Counted from the first letter of the stretch, positions 25,556 to 34,152 are shown. The stretch: 64,000 bases of DNA from Prevotella sp. Rep29 (GCF_019551475.1 NZ_CP047159.1:2666001-2730000), one strand, 5' to 3'. The notes: generated by a model from the letters alone, not told the origin. Made by a program: numbers and translations.

Positions 25556-25591
25556 AAAAAAGCCCATTTCACCGATGAAATGGGCTTTTTT
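25556..25591. terminator. Bidirectional terminator upstream of the pspC stop
   Basis: AAAAAAGCCCATTTC pairs perfectly with GAAATGGGCTTTTTT around the loop ACCGAT. It has T runs on both strands and serves the convergent polyprenyl synthase and pspC-end transcripts. Confidence 0.93.
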
Positions 25592-25613
25592 CATCATGCT
25601 TCTCAGAGCATAG

Positions 25614-25802
25614 TTACTCTTCAGGCATCAATATCCAGAGGATGATGTAAGCCACAAATCCTGGAAAAGCTGCCGTGCAGATGGTCAACAAAAGCCATAG
25701 CAGCCTTGTTGTGCCAGTGTTCCAACCGAAATACTCAGCTATGCCGGCACAAATACCGGCAAGCCATTTGTCTTTAGATCGTATCAATCGTTTGTCTGCC
25801 AT
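25614..25802 (-). CDS. PspC-domain protein
   Basis: A 62-residue protein consisting almost only of a PspC domain: KRLIRSKDKWLAGICAGIAEYFG, then a hydrophobic helix and LWILMPEE. PspC domains sit in the inner membrane and respond to envelope stress in proteobacteria; the role in Bacteroidetes is not established. The start at 25802 (MADKRLIRSK) gives the usual size. It follows deoC by 19 bases and ends the uvrC-to-pspC run. Confidence 0.88.
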   Translation of the reverse strand: MADKRLIRSKDKWLAGICAGIAEYFGWNTGTTRLLWLLLTICTAAFPGFVAYIILWILMPEE

Positions 25803-25821
25803 ATTTTTCAAGTGTGAAAGG

Positions 25822-26760
25822 TTAGAAAAATTTGGTGTCCTCACCTGTCAGTTCGCTCAGAAGAAGGTTTGCAAGACGGCTGGTGCCGAGACGGAACCAT
25901 TTGTTGGTCAGCCACTTATCTCCGAGTACTTCCTTGACGATGGTGTAGTAGATTAACGCATCCCCTACCCCATTGATTCCGCCTGCAGGCTTGAAACCTA
26001 TCTGAATGCCCGTCTTGTCATAGTATTCCTTGATGGCTTGGCACATGACATAGGCAGCTTCGGGAGTAGCGCTGATAGCCTCTTTTCCTGTGGATGTCTT
26101 GATATAGTCAGCTCCGGCATACATTGAGAGAAGGGATGCTTTCTTGATGTTCGACGCCGTTTTCAGGCAGCCTGTTTCAAGAATCACTTTCATCGGTGCA
26201 TCGCCACAGGCTTCTTTCATTTCGCTGATGTCGTCGCAGACGCTCTCATAATCGCCGCTTAGGAATTTTCCCACAGAGAGAACCATGTCTATTTCGGTAG
26301 CTCCGTCTTTCACGGCGAGCATGGTTTCAGCCACTTTCACCTCAATCAGTGCCTGAGATGAAGGGAAAGAACCGCTGACGCACGCCACCTCTACCCCTTC
26401 GACTTCAAGGGTTTCGCTGACGGTCTTTGCAAAGCAGGGATAGACACAGATTGTTGCTACATGCGGGAGGTCAGGATAGGTCGCCTCAAATTGGTTGACG
26501 CGTTCTGTAAAAGCCATGACGCTCTCGTCGGAATCAGTGGTCTTGAGTGTAGTGAGTTCTATAGACCCCATCAGGAATTTCTTCACTTCGATAGTGTCGT
26601 TTTCGTGAACTTTCTCTTCAATCAATTTGCGCACTTTTTGCGTGATTTCATCGTCATTCAGTTCACAGTTGTATTTTGACAATACATCTTCATACTTGTC
26701 GGTTTGTGCTGCCTCATGGTGATGATGCTCGCAGCCACAGTTACATTTCTTTTCTTCCAT
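25822..26760 (-). CDS. deoC: Deoxyribose-phosphate aldolase with Cys/His-rich N-terminus
   Basis: A 312-residue class I aldolase that splits 2-deoxyribose 5-phosphate to glyceraldehyde 3-phosphate and acetaldehyde. The Schiff-base lysine lies in ADYIKTSTGKEA near residue 222; the second conserved lysine and GFKPAGGI follow near 256. The length fits the longer bacterial DeoC form. The first 15 residues are unusual: CNCGC and HHHH follow the start, a possible metal-binding tag not part of the family core. It sits between the MazG-like gene (50 bases upstream) and pspC, so it belongs to a nucleotide-salvage and repair operon. Confidence 0.95.
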   Translation of the reverse strand: MEEKKCNCGCEHHHHEAAQTDKYEDVLSKYNCELNDDEITQKVRKLIEEKVHENDTIEVKKFLMGSIELTTLKTTDSDESVMAFTERVNQFEATYPDLPHVATICVYPCFAKTVSETLEVEGVEVACVSGSFPSSQALIEVKVAETMLAVKDGATEIDMVLSVGKFLSGDYESVCDDISEMKEACGDAPMKVILETGCLKTASNIKKASLLSMYAGADYIKTSTGKEAISATPEAAYVMCQAIKEYYDKTGIQIGFKPAGGINGVGDALIYYTIVKEVLGDKWLTNKWFRLGTSRLANLLLSELTGEDTKFF

Positions 26761-26810
26761 ATTTTTGTTGTTTATAGTGATATTTTCTTGTTAACCCTCC
26801 CTACCCTTTT

Positions 26811-27146
26811 TCAGGTTTCTTTGGCGCTCAACTTCGGGTTATGGCGATGACGCTGACTGTCGCGGGAAGTCTTCTTCTCAAACGAACGCTGCAATTCTTC
26901 TGTCAGGTCGATTCCCGTCTGATTAGCCAAGCAGATTAGTACCCAGAGTACGTCAGCCATTTCCTCGCCGAGGTTGAGCTTTTCGCCTTCCTTGAAACTC
27001 TGGTCGCCGTATTGGCGAGCCATCACACGCGCCAACTCGCCCACTTCTTCTGTCAAAACTGCCATGTTCGTCAGTTCTGAGAAATAGCGGACACCATATT
27101 CTTTAATCCACTCGTCAACCTTTTGTTGTGCCTCTTTTATCGTCAT
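26811..27146 (-). CDS. MazG-like nucleotide pyrophosphohydrolase
   Basis: A 111-residue all-alpha NTP pyrophosphohydrolase. The metal-binding motif is split as EEVGELARV near residue 33 and LGEEMADVLWV near 59 (ExxE, then ExxD). Small proteins of this type hydrolyse nucleoside triphosphates to monophosphates and may clean damaged nucleotides. The start at 27146 lies three bases after the small membrane gene's stop, and deoC follows, so it is an internal operon gene. The basic tail (KKTSRDSQRHRHNPK) is unremarkable. Confidence 0.9.
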   Translation of the reverse strand: MTIKEAQQKVDEWIKEYGVRYFSELTNMAVLTEEVGELARVMARQYGDQSFKEGEKLNLGEEMADVLWVLICLANQTGIDLTEELQRSFEKKTSRDSQRHRHNPKLSAKET

Positions 27147-27149
27147 TTT

Positions 27150-27398
27150 TCAATATTCCACCATAGTTTTCTGATATACTAATGATAATATAAAAAGTAA
27201 TATCCAAAGAGAGGCAAATATATTTGATATTGTTGAATTTTTGTTCCAATGCGATACATGATAAAGACATGACACTGTAATAATTAGAATACCAATACTA
27301 TGTAATAACCATAGATCATCAAACATAATGCCAATAATAGTAAGTGTAATCCCAAATACTATTATTTTATTCAAATTAAAAATGCTTTGTAATTTCAT
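27150..27398 (-). CDS. Small AT-rich membrane protein, unknown
   Basis: An 82-residue protein with two or three hydrophobic helices (IIVFGITLTIIGIMF, LHSIGILIITVSCLY, IFASLWILLFILSLVY). It has no recognisable family. Its base composition is more AT-rich than its neighbours dtd and the MazG-like gene, and it is tightly packed between them (11 and 3 bases), so it is probably translated as part of the operon. The composition suggests later acquisition. Confidence 0.6.
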   Translation of the reverse strand: MKLQSIFNLNKIIVFGITLTIIGIMFDDLWLLHSIGILIITVSCLYHVSHWNKNSTISNIFASLWILLFILSLVYQKTMVEY

Positions 27399-27409
27399 CG
27401 TAATTTTGT

Positions 27410-27862
27410 TTATATTTTTTGTTTAGTATCCATACAGATGGTGACTGGTCCATCGTTTAACAATTCAACCTTCATGTCGGCGCCAAACTCCCCTTGTTTG
27501 ACTTTTTTCCCGATTTCATCGGACAATTTTGTGCAGAAGTATTCATACAACGGAACGGAAATATCGGGCTTTGCCGCGTGGATATAACTGGGGCGGTTGC
27601 CTTTTTTCGTGGAGGCGAGTAGGGTGAATTGACTGACAACCAACACTTCGCCATCAATATCCTTTACACTGACATTCATCACGCCGTCTGTATCGTCGAA
27701 AATGCGGAGTGCTGCAATCTTTTTCACGAGCCAATCGGCATCCTCCTCGGAGTCGTTATCAGCTACGCCAAGCAAGATAAGCATTCCTTTCTCAATGCTG
27801 CTTTTCAGCACCTTTTCAATGGTGACAGAGGCATGGGTGACGCGTTGTATGACGACTTTCAT
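27410..27862 (-). CDS. dtd: D-aminoacyl-tRNA deacylase
   Basis: A 150-residue enzyme that removes D-amino acids wrongly attached to tRNA. It carries the family motifs SQFTLLAST, KKGNRPSY and the C-terminal NDGPVT, which together form the active site across the dimer. The start MKVVIQRVTHASV is the standard one. It lies 31 bases after uvrC and 11 before the small membrane gene on the same strand. Confidence 0.97.
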   Translation of the reverse strand: MKVVIQRVTHASVTIEKVLKSSIEKGMLILLGVADNDSEEDADWLVKKIAALRIFDDTDGVMNVSVKDIDGEVLVVSQFTLLASTKKGNRPSYIHAAKPDISVPLYEYFCTKLSDEIGKKVKQGEFGADMKVELLNDGPVTICMDTKQKI

Positions 27863-27893
27863 GGGTTTTTACGTTTTCTGGTTTGCCACAAAG

Positions 27894-29750
27894 TTACGAA
27901 TAATCTTCTGATAGTTGTTCTTTTTCGTGGAAATAATTGTAAACGAGTTGTGCCTTTGCTGGTCCGATAATATCCGTAAGCGTTTGAATATCAGTTGATT
28001 TTATTTGTTTTACGCTTTTCAGTTTTTTTATCAGCAGGTCTTTTGAAGCCGGTCCGATACCTTTAATGTCGTCCAGTTCACTGTGGAGGGCGTGTTTAGA
28101 TCGTTTGTCACGATGGAAGGTAATGGCGTATCGGTGGACTTCATCCTGTATTTGAGTCAGAATTCGGAATAGTTCGCTATCTGCTTTCATACCAATCACT
28201 TGCGGAGGAAAACCAAACAGCAGTTCATTCGTTCGGTGGCGGTTGTCTTTGGCAAGTCCTGCTATGGGAATTTGCAGTTTGAGTTCGTCTTCAACCACTT
28301 GTCTGACCATCTCCATCTGTCCACGGCCTCCATCTGTAATAATCAGGTCGGGCAGGGGAGTGTTTTCCTCTTTCATGCGATGGTACCGCCGATACACAAC
28401 CTCTTTCATTGAGGCATAGTCATCGGGTCCAATAACCGTTTTGATGTTGTATTTCCGATATTCTTTCTTTGAAGGTTTAAGCGAGCGAAAGACGACACAT
28501 CCGGCAACGGCATCCGTGCCGGAGATGTTTGAGTTATCAAAGCACTCAATGTGCATGGGCAGTTTCTCAAGTGAGAGAGCGTTCTGAAGTTCTTTCATCA
28601 AACGGGTTTGGCGCTGTTCTGGATTGAGTTTCTCTGCTTGTTTCAGCCTGTCAAATCGGTATTGTTTGCCATTCATTTCCGAAAGTTCTAAAAGATGGCG
28701 TTTATCCCCTCTTTGGGGGACTGTAAATATAACGTTTTCCAGCTGCCAGTCAAGGTGAAAAGGCACAATAATTTCTTTTGCGTTACTTCCAAATCGTTCT
28801 CGAATTTCAGTGACGGCAAGCAGGAGCAGGTCTTCGTCACTTTCATCAAGTTTTCGCTTATATTCAAACGTAAACGACTGATTTACAGTGCCATTGGCTA
28901 CGTGCAGGTAGTTAACGAACGCATTTTTCGACAGCTTATCACCCGTAATAGAGAATACGTCAACATTGTTGATGGTATGGCTGACCACCTCGCTTTTCGA
29001 ACAAAAACTTTCAACGAGGAGATATTTGCGCTTCAGTTGTTCAGCTTCTTCAAAGCGAAGTTCTTCCGCTTTTTCACCCATTTCATCGAAAATCTTTTGG
29101 AGCACTTCCCGGGTGTTTCCTTTCAGTATTTCTTTTGCTTGAGCGATGCGTTCCTGATAGTTTTCTTTTGATTGTTTGCCGACGCATGGTGCGTCACAGT
29201 TCCCAAGGTGAAACTCTAAGCATTGTTTGTATTTTCCCTGTTTGATACCTTCTTCCGTCAGAGGAAATCGGCAGGTGCGCGGTTTTTGAACCTTTTTTAT
29301 CAATTCGAGTATGGCGTACATCGCCCCGATATGGCTATATGGACCGAAATAAATTCCAGCTCGCTTGTTGATGGTTCTTGTGTGGAAAATTCTCGGAAAC
29401 GGTTCGTTGGTTACACAAATGCTGGGATAGGTCTTGCCGTCTTTTAGGAGAACGTTGTACTTCGGCTGATATTTTTTTATGAGTGCATTTTCCAGGTGCA
29501 GCGCATCTTCTTCAGTATTTACAACGGTATAAGTGATGTCCGCAATCTTTCCGACCAGGACTTTTGTCTTGAAACGATCCACCTCTTTATGGAAATATGA
29601 GGCAACTCTGCGTCGGAGATTTTTGGCTTTTCCAACGTAGATGATTTCTTTGTCAGCGTTCCAAAACTGATAACTGCCAGGCAATTCGGGCAGGTTTTGT
29701 ACGATGCCTTTCAAATGTGTCTTTAGGATGTCGTTCTCCTGCTTGGGCAT
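27894..29750 (-). CDS. uvrC: UvrABC system protein C
   Basis: A 618-residue excision repair nuclease. The N-terminal GIY-YIG-type nuclease is seen in GSYQFW and IIYVGKAKNLRRRV. The cysteine cluster CLEFHLGNCDAPC is near residue 165, a UVR segment follows (AEELRFEEAEQLKRKYLLVE), then the RNase H-like domain (IECFDNSNISGTDAVAG, LIITDGGRGQ). The C-terminal helix-hairpin-helix includes DDIKGIGPASKDLL. It makes both incisions around a lesion with UvrB. It is the first gene after the parS-bearing gap and is followed by dtd. Confidence 0.98.
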   Translation of the reverse strand: MPKQENDILKTHLKGIVQNLPELPGSYQFWNADKEIIYVGKAKNLRRRVASYFHKEVDRFKTKVLVGKIADITYTVVNTEEDALHLENALIKKYQPKYNVLLKDGKTYPSICVTNEPFPRIFHTRTINKRAGIYFGPYSHIGAMYAILELIKKVQKPRTCRFPLTEEGIKQGKYKQCLEFHLGNCDAPCVGKQSKENYQERIAQAKEILKGNTREVLQKIFDEMGEKAEELRFEEAEQLKRKYLLVESFCSKSEVVSHTINNVDVFSITGDKLSKNAFVNYLHVANGTVNQSFTFEYKRKLDESDEDLLLLAVTEIRERFGSNAKEIIVPFHLDWQLENVIFTVPQRGDKRHLLELSEMNGKQYRFDRLKQAEKLNPEQRQTRLMKELQNALSLEKLPMHIECFDNSNISGTDAVAGCVVFRSLKPSKKEYRKYNIKTVIGPDDYASMKEVVYRRYHRMKEENTPLPDLIITDGGRGQMEMVRQVVEDELKLQIPIAGLAKDNRHRTNELLFGFPPQVIGMKADSELFRILTQIQDEVHRYAITFHRDKRSKHALHSELDDIKGIGPASKDLLIKKLKSVKQIKSTDIQTLTDIIGPAKAQLVYNYFHEKEQLSEDYS

Positions 29751-29792
29751 AAGCTACACATTATATTATTATATACCCCTCCCCTTTTTTAT

Positions 29793-29808
29793 TGTTTCAC
29801 GTGAAACA
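29793..29808. other. parS site (ParB-binding palindrome), exact
   Basis: TGTTTCACGTGAAACA is a perfect match to the widely conserved 16-bp parS sequence bound by chromosomal ParB. It lies in the apt-uvrC gap. parS sites cluster near the replication origin, and mnmG (gidA), 0.6 kb away, is also often found near origins. Confidence 0.92.
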
Positions 29809-29859
29809 GGTGTGTAACGAACAGGTGAAGGTGTGTTCCATTCCTGCTTTTAGACCCGT

Positions 29860-30390
29860 TTAGACCTTTAATAGCGTTGTGATTTCCGCTTCCTTGTCGA
29901 AAGCGTCACGCCCATGCAGTCCTTCGTCAGTAATCTCAATGATAAAGTTGAGGTAGGTTTTCTTTGGCTTGAATTTTTGAACAAGGTTGTATGCCGCTTT
30001 CATGGTTCCTCCCGTTGCAAGCAAATCGTCGTGGAGTAAAACGACATCATTTTCGTTAATCGCATCCTTGTGGATTTCAATAGTGTCCTCGCCATATTCT
30101 TTGGTGTAGCTTTCCTGAACGGTTTCGGCAGGAAGTTTTCCCGGTTTTCTGCACAAGACGATTCCGGCGTTGAGGCGTATTGCCAATGCAGACGCCATAA
30201 CGAATCCTCTACTTTCTATTCCGACGATTTTGGTGATGCCTTTGTCTTTGTAGATTTGGTAGAGTTCTTCTTCCATTATTCGCAGGCATTCTGCGTTTTT
30301 GAAAAGTGTGGTAACGTCGCGGAAGTTAATTCCCTTGGTGGGGAAGTCGGGAATGCTACGCAAGTGTTCCAATAAAAATTTGTTGTTCAT
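29860..30390 (-). CDS. apt: Adenine phosphoribosyltransferase
   Basis: A 176-residue purine salvage enzyme converting adenine and PRPP to AMP. The PRPP-binding loop appears as VVLLHDDLLATGGTM near residue 125, the family start as LRSIPDFPTKGINFRDVT, and ESRGFVMASALAIRL near 60. The length is typical. It lies between mnmG and uvrC on the same strand, and the gaps on both sides carry parS sites, so the gene is bracketed by ParB-binding DNA. Confidence 0.97.
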   Translation of the reverse strand: MNNKFLLEHLRSIPDFPTKGINFRDVTTLFKNAECLRIMEEELYQIYKDKGITKIVGIESRGFVMASALAIRLNAGIVLCRKPGKLPAETVQESYTKEYGEDTIEIHKDAINENDVVLLHDDLLATGGTMKAAYNLVQKFKPKKTYLNFIIEITDEGLHGRDAFDKEAEITTLLKV

Positions 30391-30419
30391 ATCTCAAATA
30401 ATTTAATGTATCACATAAA

Positions 30420-30435
30420 TGTTTCACGTGAAACT
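30420..30435. other. parS site at the end of mnmG, one mismatch
   Basis: TGTTTCACGTGAAACT differs from the 16-bp parS palindrome only at the last base. It overlaps the mnmG stop codon (TAG at 30434-30436, minus strand), so the site partly uses coding sequence. Confidence 0.88.
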
Positions 30436-32332
30436 ATCTCCCTGCAAGTACGAGTAGGGCGTTGATGTCGCTGGGCGAGACGCCTGGTATCCGGCTTGCC
30501 TGGGCGAGTGTTTCGGGATTGATTCGGGATAGTTTTTGGCGCGCTTCGATGGAAATTTGCGTCAACTTTTCGTAATCAAAATGTCCTTTTATCTTAATTT
30601 CTTCAAGTCGATGCATTTTTTCTGCCACGAGTCGCTCGCGCTCTATGTATCCTTTATATTTGATTCTAATTTCTGCAGCCTCGCAGATTTCTTCTTTTCT
30701 ATTGGAGGGTTTGTCCAATACCTCTCGGAGTGATGGAATAATTTCCGCCAACTGTTGGAGTTGGAGTTGTGGTCTTGCAACAAGTTCTGCAATTTTGCAA
30801 TTGTTGTGGAGTGGGGTAGTGCCCAGTTGTTCCAGTCGGGAATTGATTTCACCCGGTTTTGCAGAAGTGGTTTCGCAAAAAGAAACGATGCGTTCGATGT
30901 GTTGTTTTTTCTCCATCCATCGGTCATGTCGGTCTTTTTTCGCGATTCCCAGTGTGTATGCCTTTTCTGTCAGTCGGCTGTCGGCATCATCCTGTCGGAG
31001 GAGGATGCGATATTCGGCACGCGAAGTGAACATGCGATAGGGCTCATCGACCCCTTTCGTGACCAAATCGTCGATGAGAACTCCGATGTAGCTTTCATCC
31101 CGATGCATCTGGAAAAACGTTTCAGAAGCGGTCTCGCCACATCCTGCCGCTCCGGCGTGCAGTGCGGCATTGACACCGGCCACAAGTCCTTGTCCTGCAG
31201 CCTCTTCATATCCAGTCGTTCCGTTTACTTGTCCGGCGAAGAAAAGTCCGCGAACAACTTTCGATTGCAGTGAATGGTTCAGTTGCGTGGGGTCAAAGAA
31301 GTCGTATTCAATGGCATATCCCGGTCGATAGACTTTCACTTCGCGGAATGCCGGTATCTTCCGCAGTGCCTCTATTTGTGCGTCGATCGGCATGCTCGAT
31401 GAGAACCCGTTCAGGTACATCTCGTTGGTGTTTTCACCTTCCGGTTCGAGGAACAGCAGGTGTCGTTCGCGTTCAGGAAACGTGACGAGTTTTGTTTCTA
31501 CGGAGGGGCAGTAACGCGGTCCGATACTTTCTATCTGACCATTATACAGCGGTGACTCACCAATACGTTCCATCAGTATTTTGTGCACGTCGGTATTGGT
31601 GTAGCAAATCCAGCAGGGAAGTTTGTTAAGGTGTTGTTTTTCAGACAGATAACTGAAACCGTATTGTCCAGTGTCGCCGTCTTGTCGTTCCATTTCCTCG
31701 AAGTGCACCGACCGTTTGTCGATGCGTACGGGAGTGCCGGTTTTCATCCGTGCGCTCCTGATGCCGTGTCGTGTGATGCTTTCCGTGAAGTGGCGTACTG
31801 CGGGTTCAGCCATTCTTCCGCCCTCCACTTGCCGTGCGCCGACGTGCATCAGTCCGTTGAGGAAAGTTCCTGCTGTGATGATGATGCTTTTTGCGAATAT
31901 TTCCGCTCCCCAAATCGTGCGTATGCCGACCGCCTCGCCGTTTTCCACAAGCAGTTCTTCAGCCGTATCTTGCCAGATGTCGAGGTTTTCCGTTCGGTCG
32001 AGTGTCTCCCGCCATTTCTTGATGAACAGTTCGCGGTCGCATTGTGCCCGTGGCGACCACATCGCCGGTCCTTTCGAGCGGTTGAGCATGCGGAATTGTA
32101 TGGTTGTGGCATCGGTAATTAGTCCCATTTGTCCGCCGAGCGCATCGATTTCGCGTACAATTTGCCCCTTAGCAATACCGCCGACCGCAGGATTGCATGA
32201 CATTTGTGCGATTTTGTTCATGTCCATGGTCACCAGCAGCGTCTGTGCTCCCATGTTTGCCGCAGCCGTTGCCGCCTCGCAACCTGCATGTCCGCCGCCG
32301 ATTACCAGCACATCATACTTGAGTGTCATCAT
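30434..32332 (-). CDS. mnmG: tRNA uridine-5-carboxymethylaminomethyl modification enzyme MnmG
   Basis: A 632-residue FAD protein that, with MnmE, modifies the wobble uridine of several tRNAs. The N-terminal FAD-binding motif is VIGGGHAGCEAA; CNPAVGGIAKG and the later ATGYEEAAGQG are family signatures. A C-terminal helical domain (FDYEKL, SRIPGVSPSDI) binds tRNA. The length is standard. Two adjacent start codons (32332 and 32329) are possible. The stop overlaps a parS site. Confidence 0.98.
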   Translation of the reverse strand: MMTLKYDVLVIGGGHAGCEAATAAANMGAQTLLVTMDMNKIAQMSCNPAVGGIAKGQIVREIDALGGQMGLITDATTIQFRMLNRSKGPAMWSPRAQCDRELFIKKWRETLDRTENLDIWQDTAEELLVENGEAVGIRTIWGAEIFAKSIIITAGTFLNGLMHVGARQVEGGRMAEPAVRHFTESITRHGIRSARMKTGTPVRIDKRSVHFEEMERQDGDTGQYGFSYLSEKQHLNKLPCWICYTNTDVHKILMERIGESPLYNGQIESIGPRYCPSVETKLVTFPERERHLLFLEPEGENTNEMYLNGFSSSMPIDAQIEALRKIPAFREVKVYRPGYAIEYDFFDPTQLNHSLQSKVVRGLFFAGQVNGTTGYEEAAGQGLVAGVNAALHAGAAGCGETASETFFQMHRDESYIGVLIDDLVTKGVDEPYRMFTSRAEYRILLRQDDADSRLTEKAYTLGIAKKDRHDRWMEKKQHIERIVSFCETTSAKPGEINSRLEQLGTTPLHNNCKIAELVARPQLQLQQLAEIIPSLREVLDKPSNRKEEICEAAEIRIKYKGYIERERLVAEKMHRLEEIKIKGHFDYEKLTQISIEARQKLSRINPETLAQASRIPGVSPSDINALLVLAGR

Positions 32333-32354
32333 TGTATAAGGGCATAATTCCGTG

Positions 32355-32362
32355 CAAATTTA
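32355..32362 (-). promoter_or_regulatory. -7 element of mnmG
   Basis: The minus strand reads TAAATTTG, 22 bases upstream of the mnmG start. No convincing -33 box was found at the right distance. Confidence 0.5.
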
Positions 32363-32381
32363 CAAAATCTTTTGCAATTAC

Positions 32382-32412
32382 TTGGCATATTTTCCAAAAA
32401 GCATTATTTTTG
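32382..32412 (+). promoter_or_regulatory. Promoter of the SH3-like protein gene
   Basis: TTG (32382-32384), a 20-bp spacer and TATTTTTG (32405-32412) precede the ATG by 16 bases, with GGAGA as ribosome site. Confidence 0.75.
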
Positions 32413-32428
32413 CAAAAAACGGAGAGCT

Positions 32429-32932
32429 ATGAAAAGGATTTTTTTTGTTTTATTGTTGCTTTTAGGCGCATGGAGTGTTCATGCTCAGACATTAGGTGTG
32501 ATGGTGTGTGACGATGACCCATATACCAATATAAGAAATGGAGTTCGTGGTAAAATTATTGGAAAGATAGGAAAAGGGAACTCTGTTATCATGGAAGTAG
32601 GAGAGGTCCGCGATGGCTGGTGGAAGATAGTTGGTGGTCCGATGATTGCTGAAGATAGTAGAATCATTCGATTTAAACCATCGAAAACAGGTTATTGGAT
32701 ACATTATTCCGTGCTTTGTGTGGATACGCGCAATTACGGCGGTGAATCCATTCATCTTCGGGAGTTGCCATCCAACGATGCCGCCTCGCTCTATTCCACC
32801 AACGAAGAAATCTCTTTGCGTCCTCTTGAGGTGAAAGATGGTTGGGTGAAAGTCACAACTTTCGACGGGAAGCATATCGGTTGGATAGAAGAAAATATGC
32901 TCTGCAGTAATCCGCTGACCAATTGTTGTTAA
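32429..32932 (+). CDS. Exported protein with SH3-like domains
   Basis: A 167-residue protein with a cleaved signal peptide (ends SVHAQ). Two small beta domains follow: residues about 20-90 (NIRNGVRGKIIGKIGKG, DGWWKIVG) and about 95-165 (IHLRELPSNDAAS, KDGWVKVTTFDGKHIGWIEENML). Both show the N-x-R-x-G and D-G-W-x-x-V patterns of bacterial SH3 domains, which often bind cell wall peptides. It is single, with its own promoter and terminator. The ligand is unknown. Confidence 0.8.
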   Translation: MKRIFFVLLLLLGAWSVHAQTLGVMVCDDDPYTNIRNGVRGKIIGKIGKGNSVIMEVGEVRDGWWKIVGGPMIAEDSRIIRFKPSKTGYWIHYSVLCVDTRNYGGESIHLRELPSNDAASLYSTNEEISLRPLEVKDGWVKVTTFDGKHIGWIEENMLCSNPLTNCC

Positions 32933-32942
32933 CTTTTTTTTG

Positions 32943-32992
32943 GAAAAATCTCCCTGTCTGAGTAGTCGTTCAGGCAGGGAGATTTTCGTTTT
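32943..32992. terminator. Terminator between the SH3-like gene and the AAA/CYTH gene
   Basis: AAAATCTCCCTGTCTGA pairs with TCAGGCAGGGAGATTTT (one G-U pair) and T runs lie on both sides, so it serves both convergent genes. Confidence 0.9.
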
Positions 32993-33020
32993 TTTACGTC
33001 GGAATGTGTTTTCCTGCGTT

Positions 33021-34130
33021 TTATTTTTTCAGTGCAAGATTATAATTATAGTATTTCTGGTTGCCCGTGATATCCTCGATGACGCGGATGAACGGCGGGA
33101 AGCGGACGTCAGCGTGTGAGGCGATGCCTTTTGTTTCGAGAATCACGAGGTTTTGGAAAGGCTCCTGATACGTGTCGAGCTCGAAATATTGTCCTTTCCA
33201 AATGAAGCTCTTGCGGTGTTTGCGAATGGTCTGGCGATAGGGGTCTGCCTGTCCGAGCATCGATTCGTAGAGGTTGTTGGACAGTTGACGTTCGGTCACC
33301 AGCTCTTCCGTTGGCGAGATTCTCTTCTTGGTCGTGTGCACGTTGACAATCTTACTTCCGAACACGCGTCTGCGGAGTCGAATCTCGCTGCCCGGCTCGC
33401 CCGTGAGGTAGGTCTGCGTGATGTCGCTATCGATGCTGTCGGGCAGTGTTCCCGTGATTTCCACGATATATTTGCGTTCCTCTTCGATAGGTTGCGGCAG
33501 TTCCAGCACGTTGGCAATTTCCTTGATGACGCGGTTCAGTTTGCGGTCGAAGTCCTCTTGGTTGTTGATGACGCGGTGGTGTGGGTGTCCCGCCCATGCT
33601 TCGATGACCTTCTTGTCGAGCATGCGTGCGATTTGCAGCCCTTGCTCGTCAGCCGGTTCGTTGCGGCTGGCGTTGTTGTTGGTCGTGTAATACTGTTCGG
33701 CTCCGTCGGCTGCACTCACCAGGTGCAGGATGGCGTCGTAGCGGGTGTCGCGCAGCTCATGTGTGCTCGTTCCTGCCGCCCGTGTGATTTCCTCCCACAT
33801 TTCCGGCTTCATATAGGCAGATATGTCCATTGTACCGCGGTCGCAGATGATGACTGCCGGTTCGGTACATGCCTTTGCCATCTTCAGGAATTTGTCCTCG
33901 AACGCCATCTGTATTTCGAGGGTAGCTTTCTCGCCTTCGTAGAAGAAATCCTTGTTCTGCGTCAGGTAGTCCATTCCTGCCTGTGTGAACATGGTCGGCA
34001 CTTCGGGGATGGTAAACACTTTGTAGCCGAGGCTTGAGAAGTGTTCGATGACCCGCACCAGCGCACTGGTCTTTCCTGCGCACGGTCCGCCGGTGAGTAC
34101 AATTCGCTTGATATCTTTCATGGTTTCCAT
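33021..34130 (-). CDS. AAA ATPase fused to a CYTH-like domain (TTD14-like)
   Basis: A 369-residue two-domain protein. Residues 1-190 are a P-loop kinase-like ATPase (VLTGGPCAGKTSAL, then AVIICDRGTMDISAYM). Residues about 210-365 look like a CYTH/triphosphate-tunnel fold: EEERKYIVEI near the start, EIRLRRR, TKKRISP, ELDTYQEP and LVILETKG supply the alternating charged residues. The same order of domains is known in the animal protein TTD14. The bacterial substrate is unknown; a nucleotide or phosphorylated small molecule is likely. The start at 34130 has a second ATG three codons inside. Single gene. Confidence 0.8.
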   Translation of the reverse strand: METMKDIKRIVLTGGPCAGKTSALVRVIEHFSSLGYKVFTIPEVPTMFTQAGMDYLTQNKDFFYEGEKATLEIQMAFEDKFLKMAKACTEPAVIICDRGTMDISAYMKPEMWEEITRAAGTSTHELRDTRYDAILHLVSAADGAEQYYTTNNNASRNEPADEQGLQIARMLDKKVIEAWAGHPHHRVINNQEDFDRKLNRVIKEIANVLELPQPIEEERKYIVEITGTLPDSIDSDITQTYLTGEPGSEIRLRRRVFGSKIVNVHTTKKRISPTEELVTERQLSNNLYESMLGQADPYRQTIRKHRKSFIWKGQYFELDTYQEPFQNLVILETKGIASHADVRFPPFIRVIEDITGNQKYYNYNLALKK

Positions 34131-34152
34131 TGCGATTGATTATTTGAGGAGA

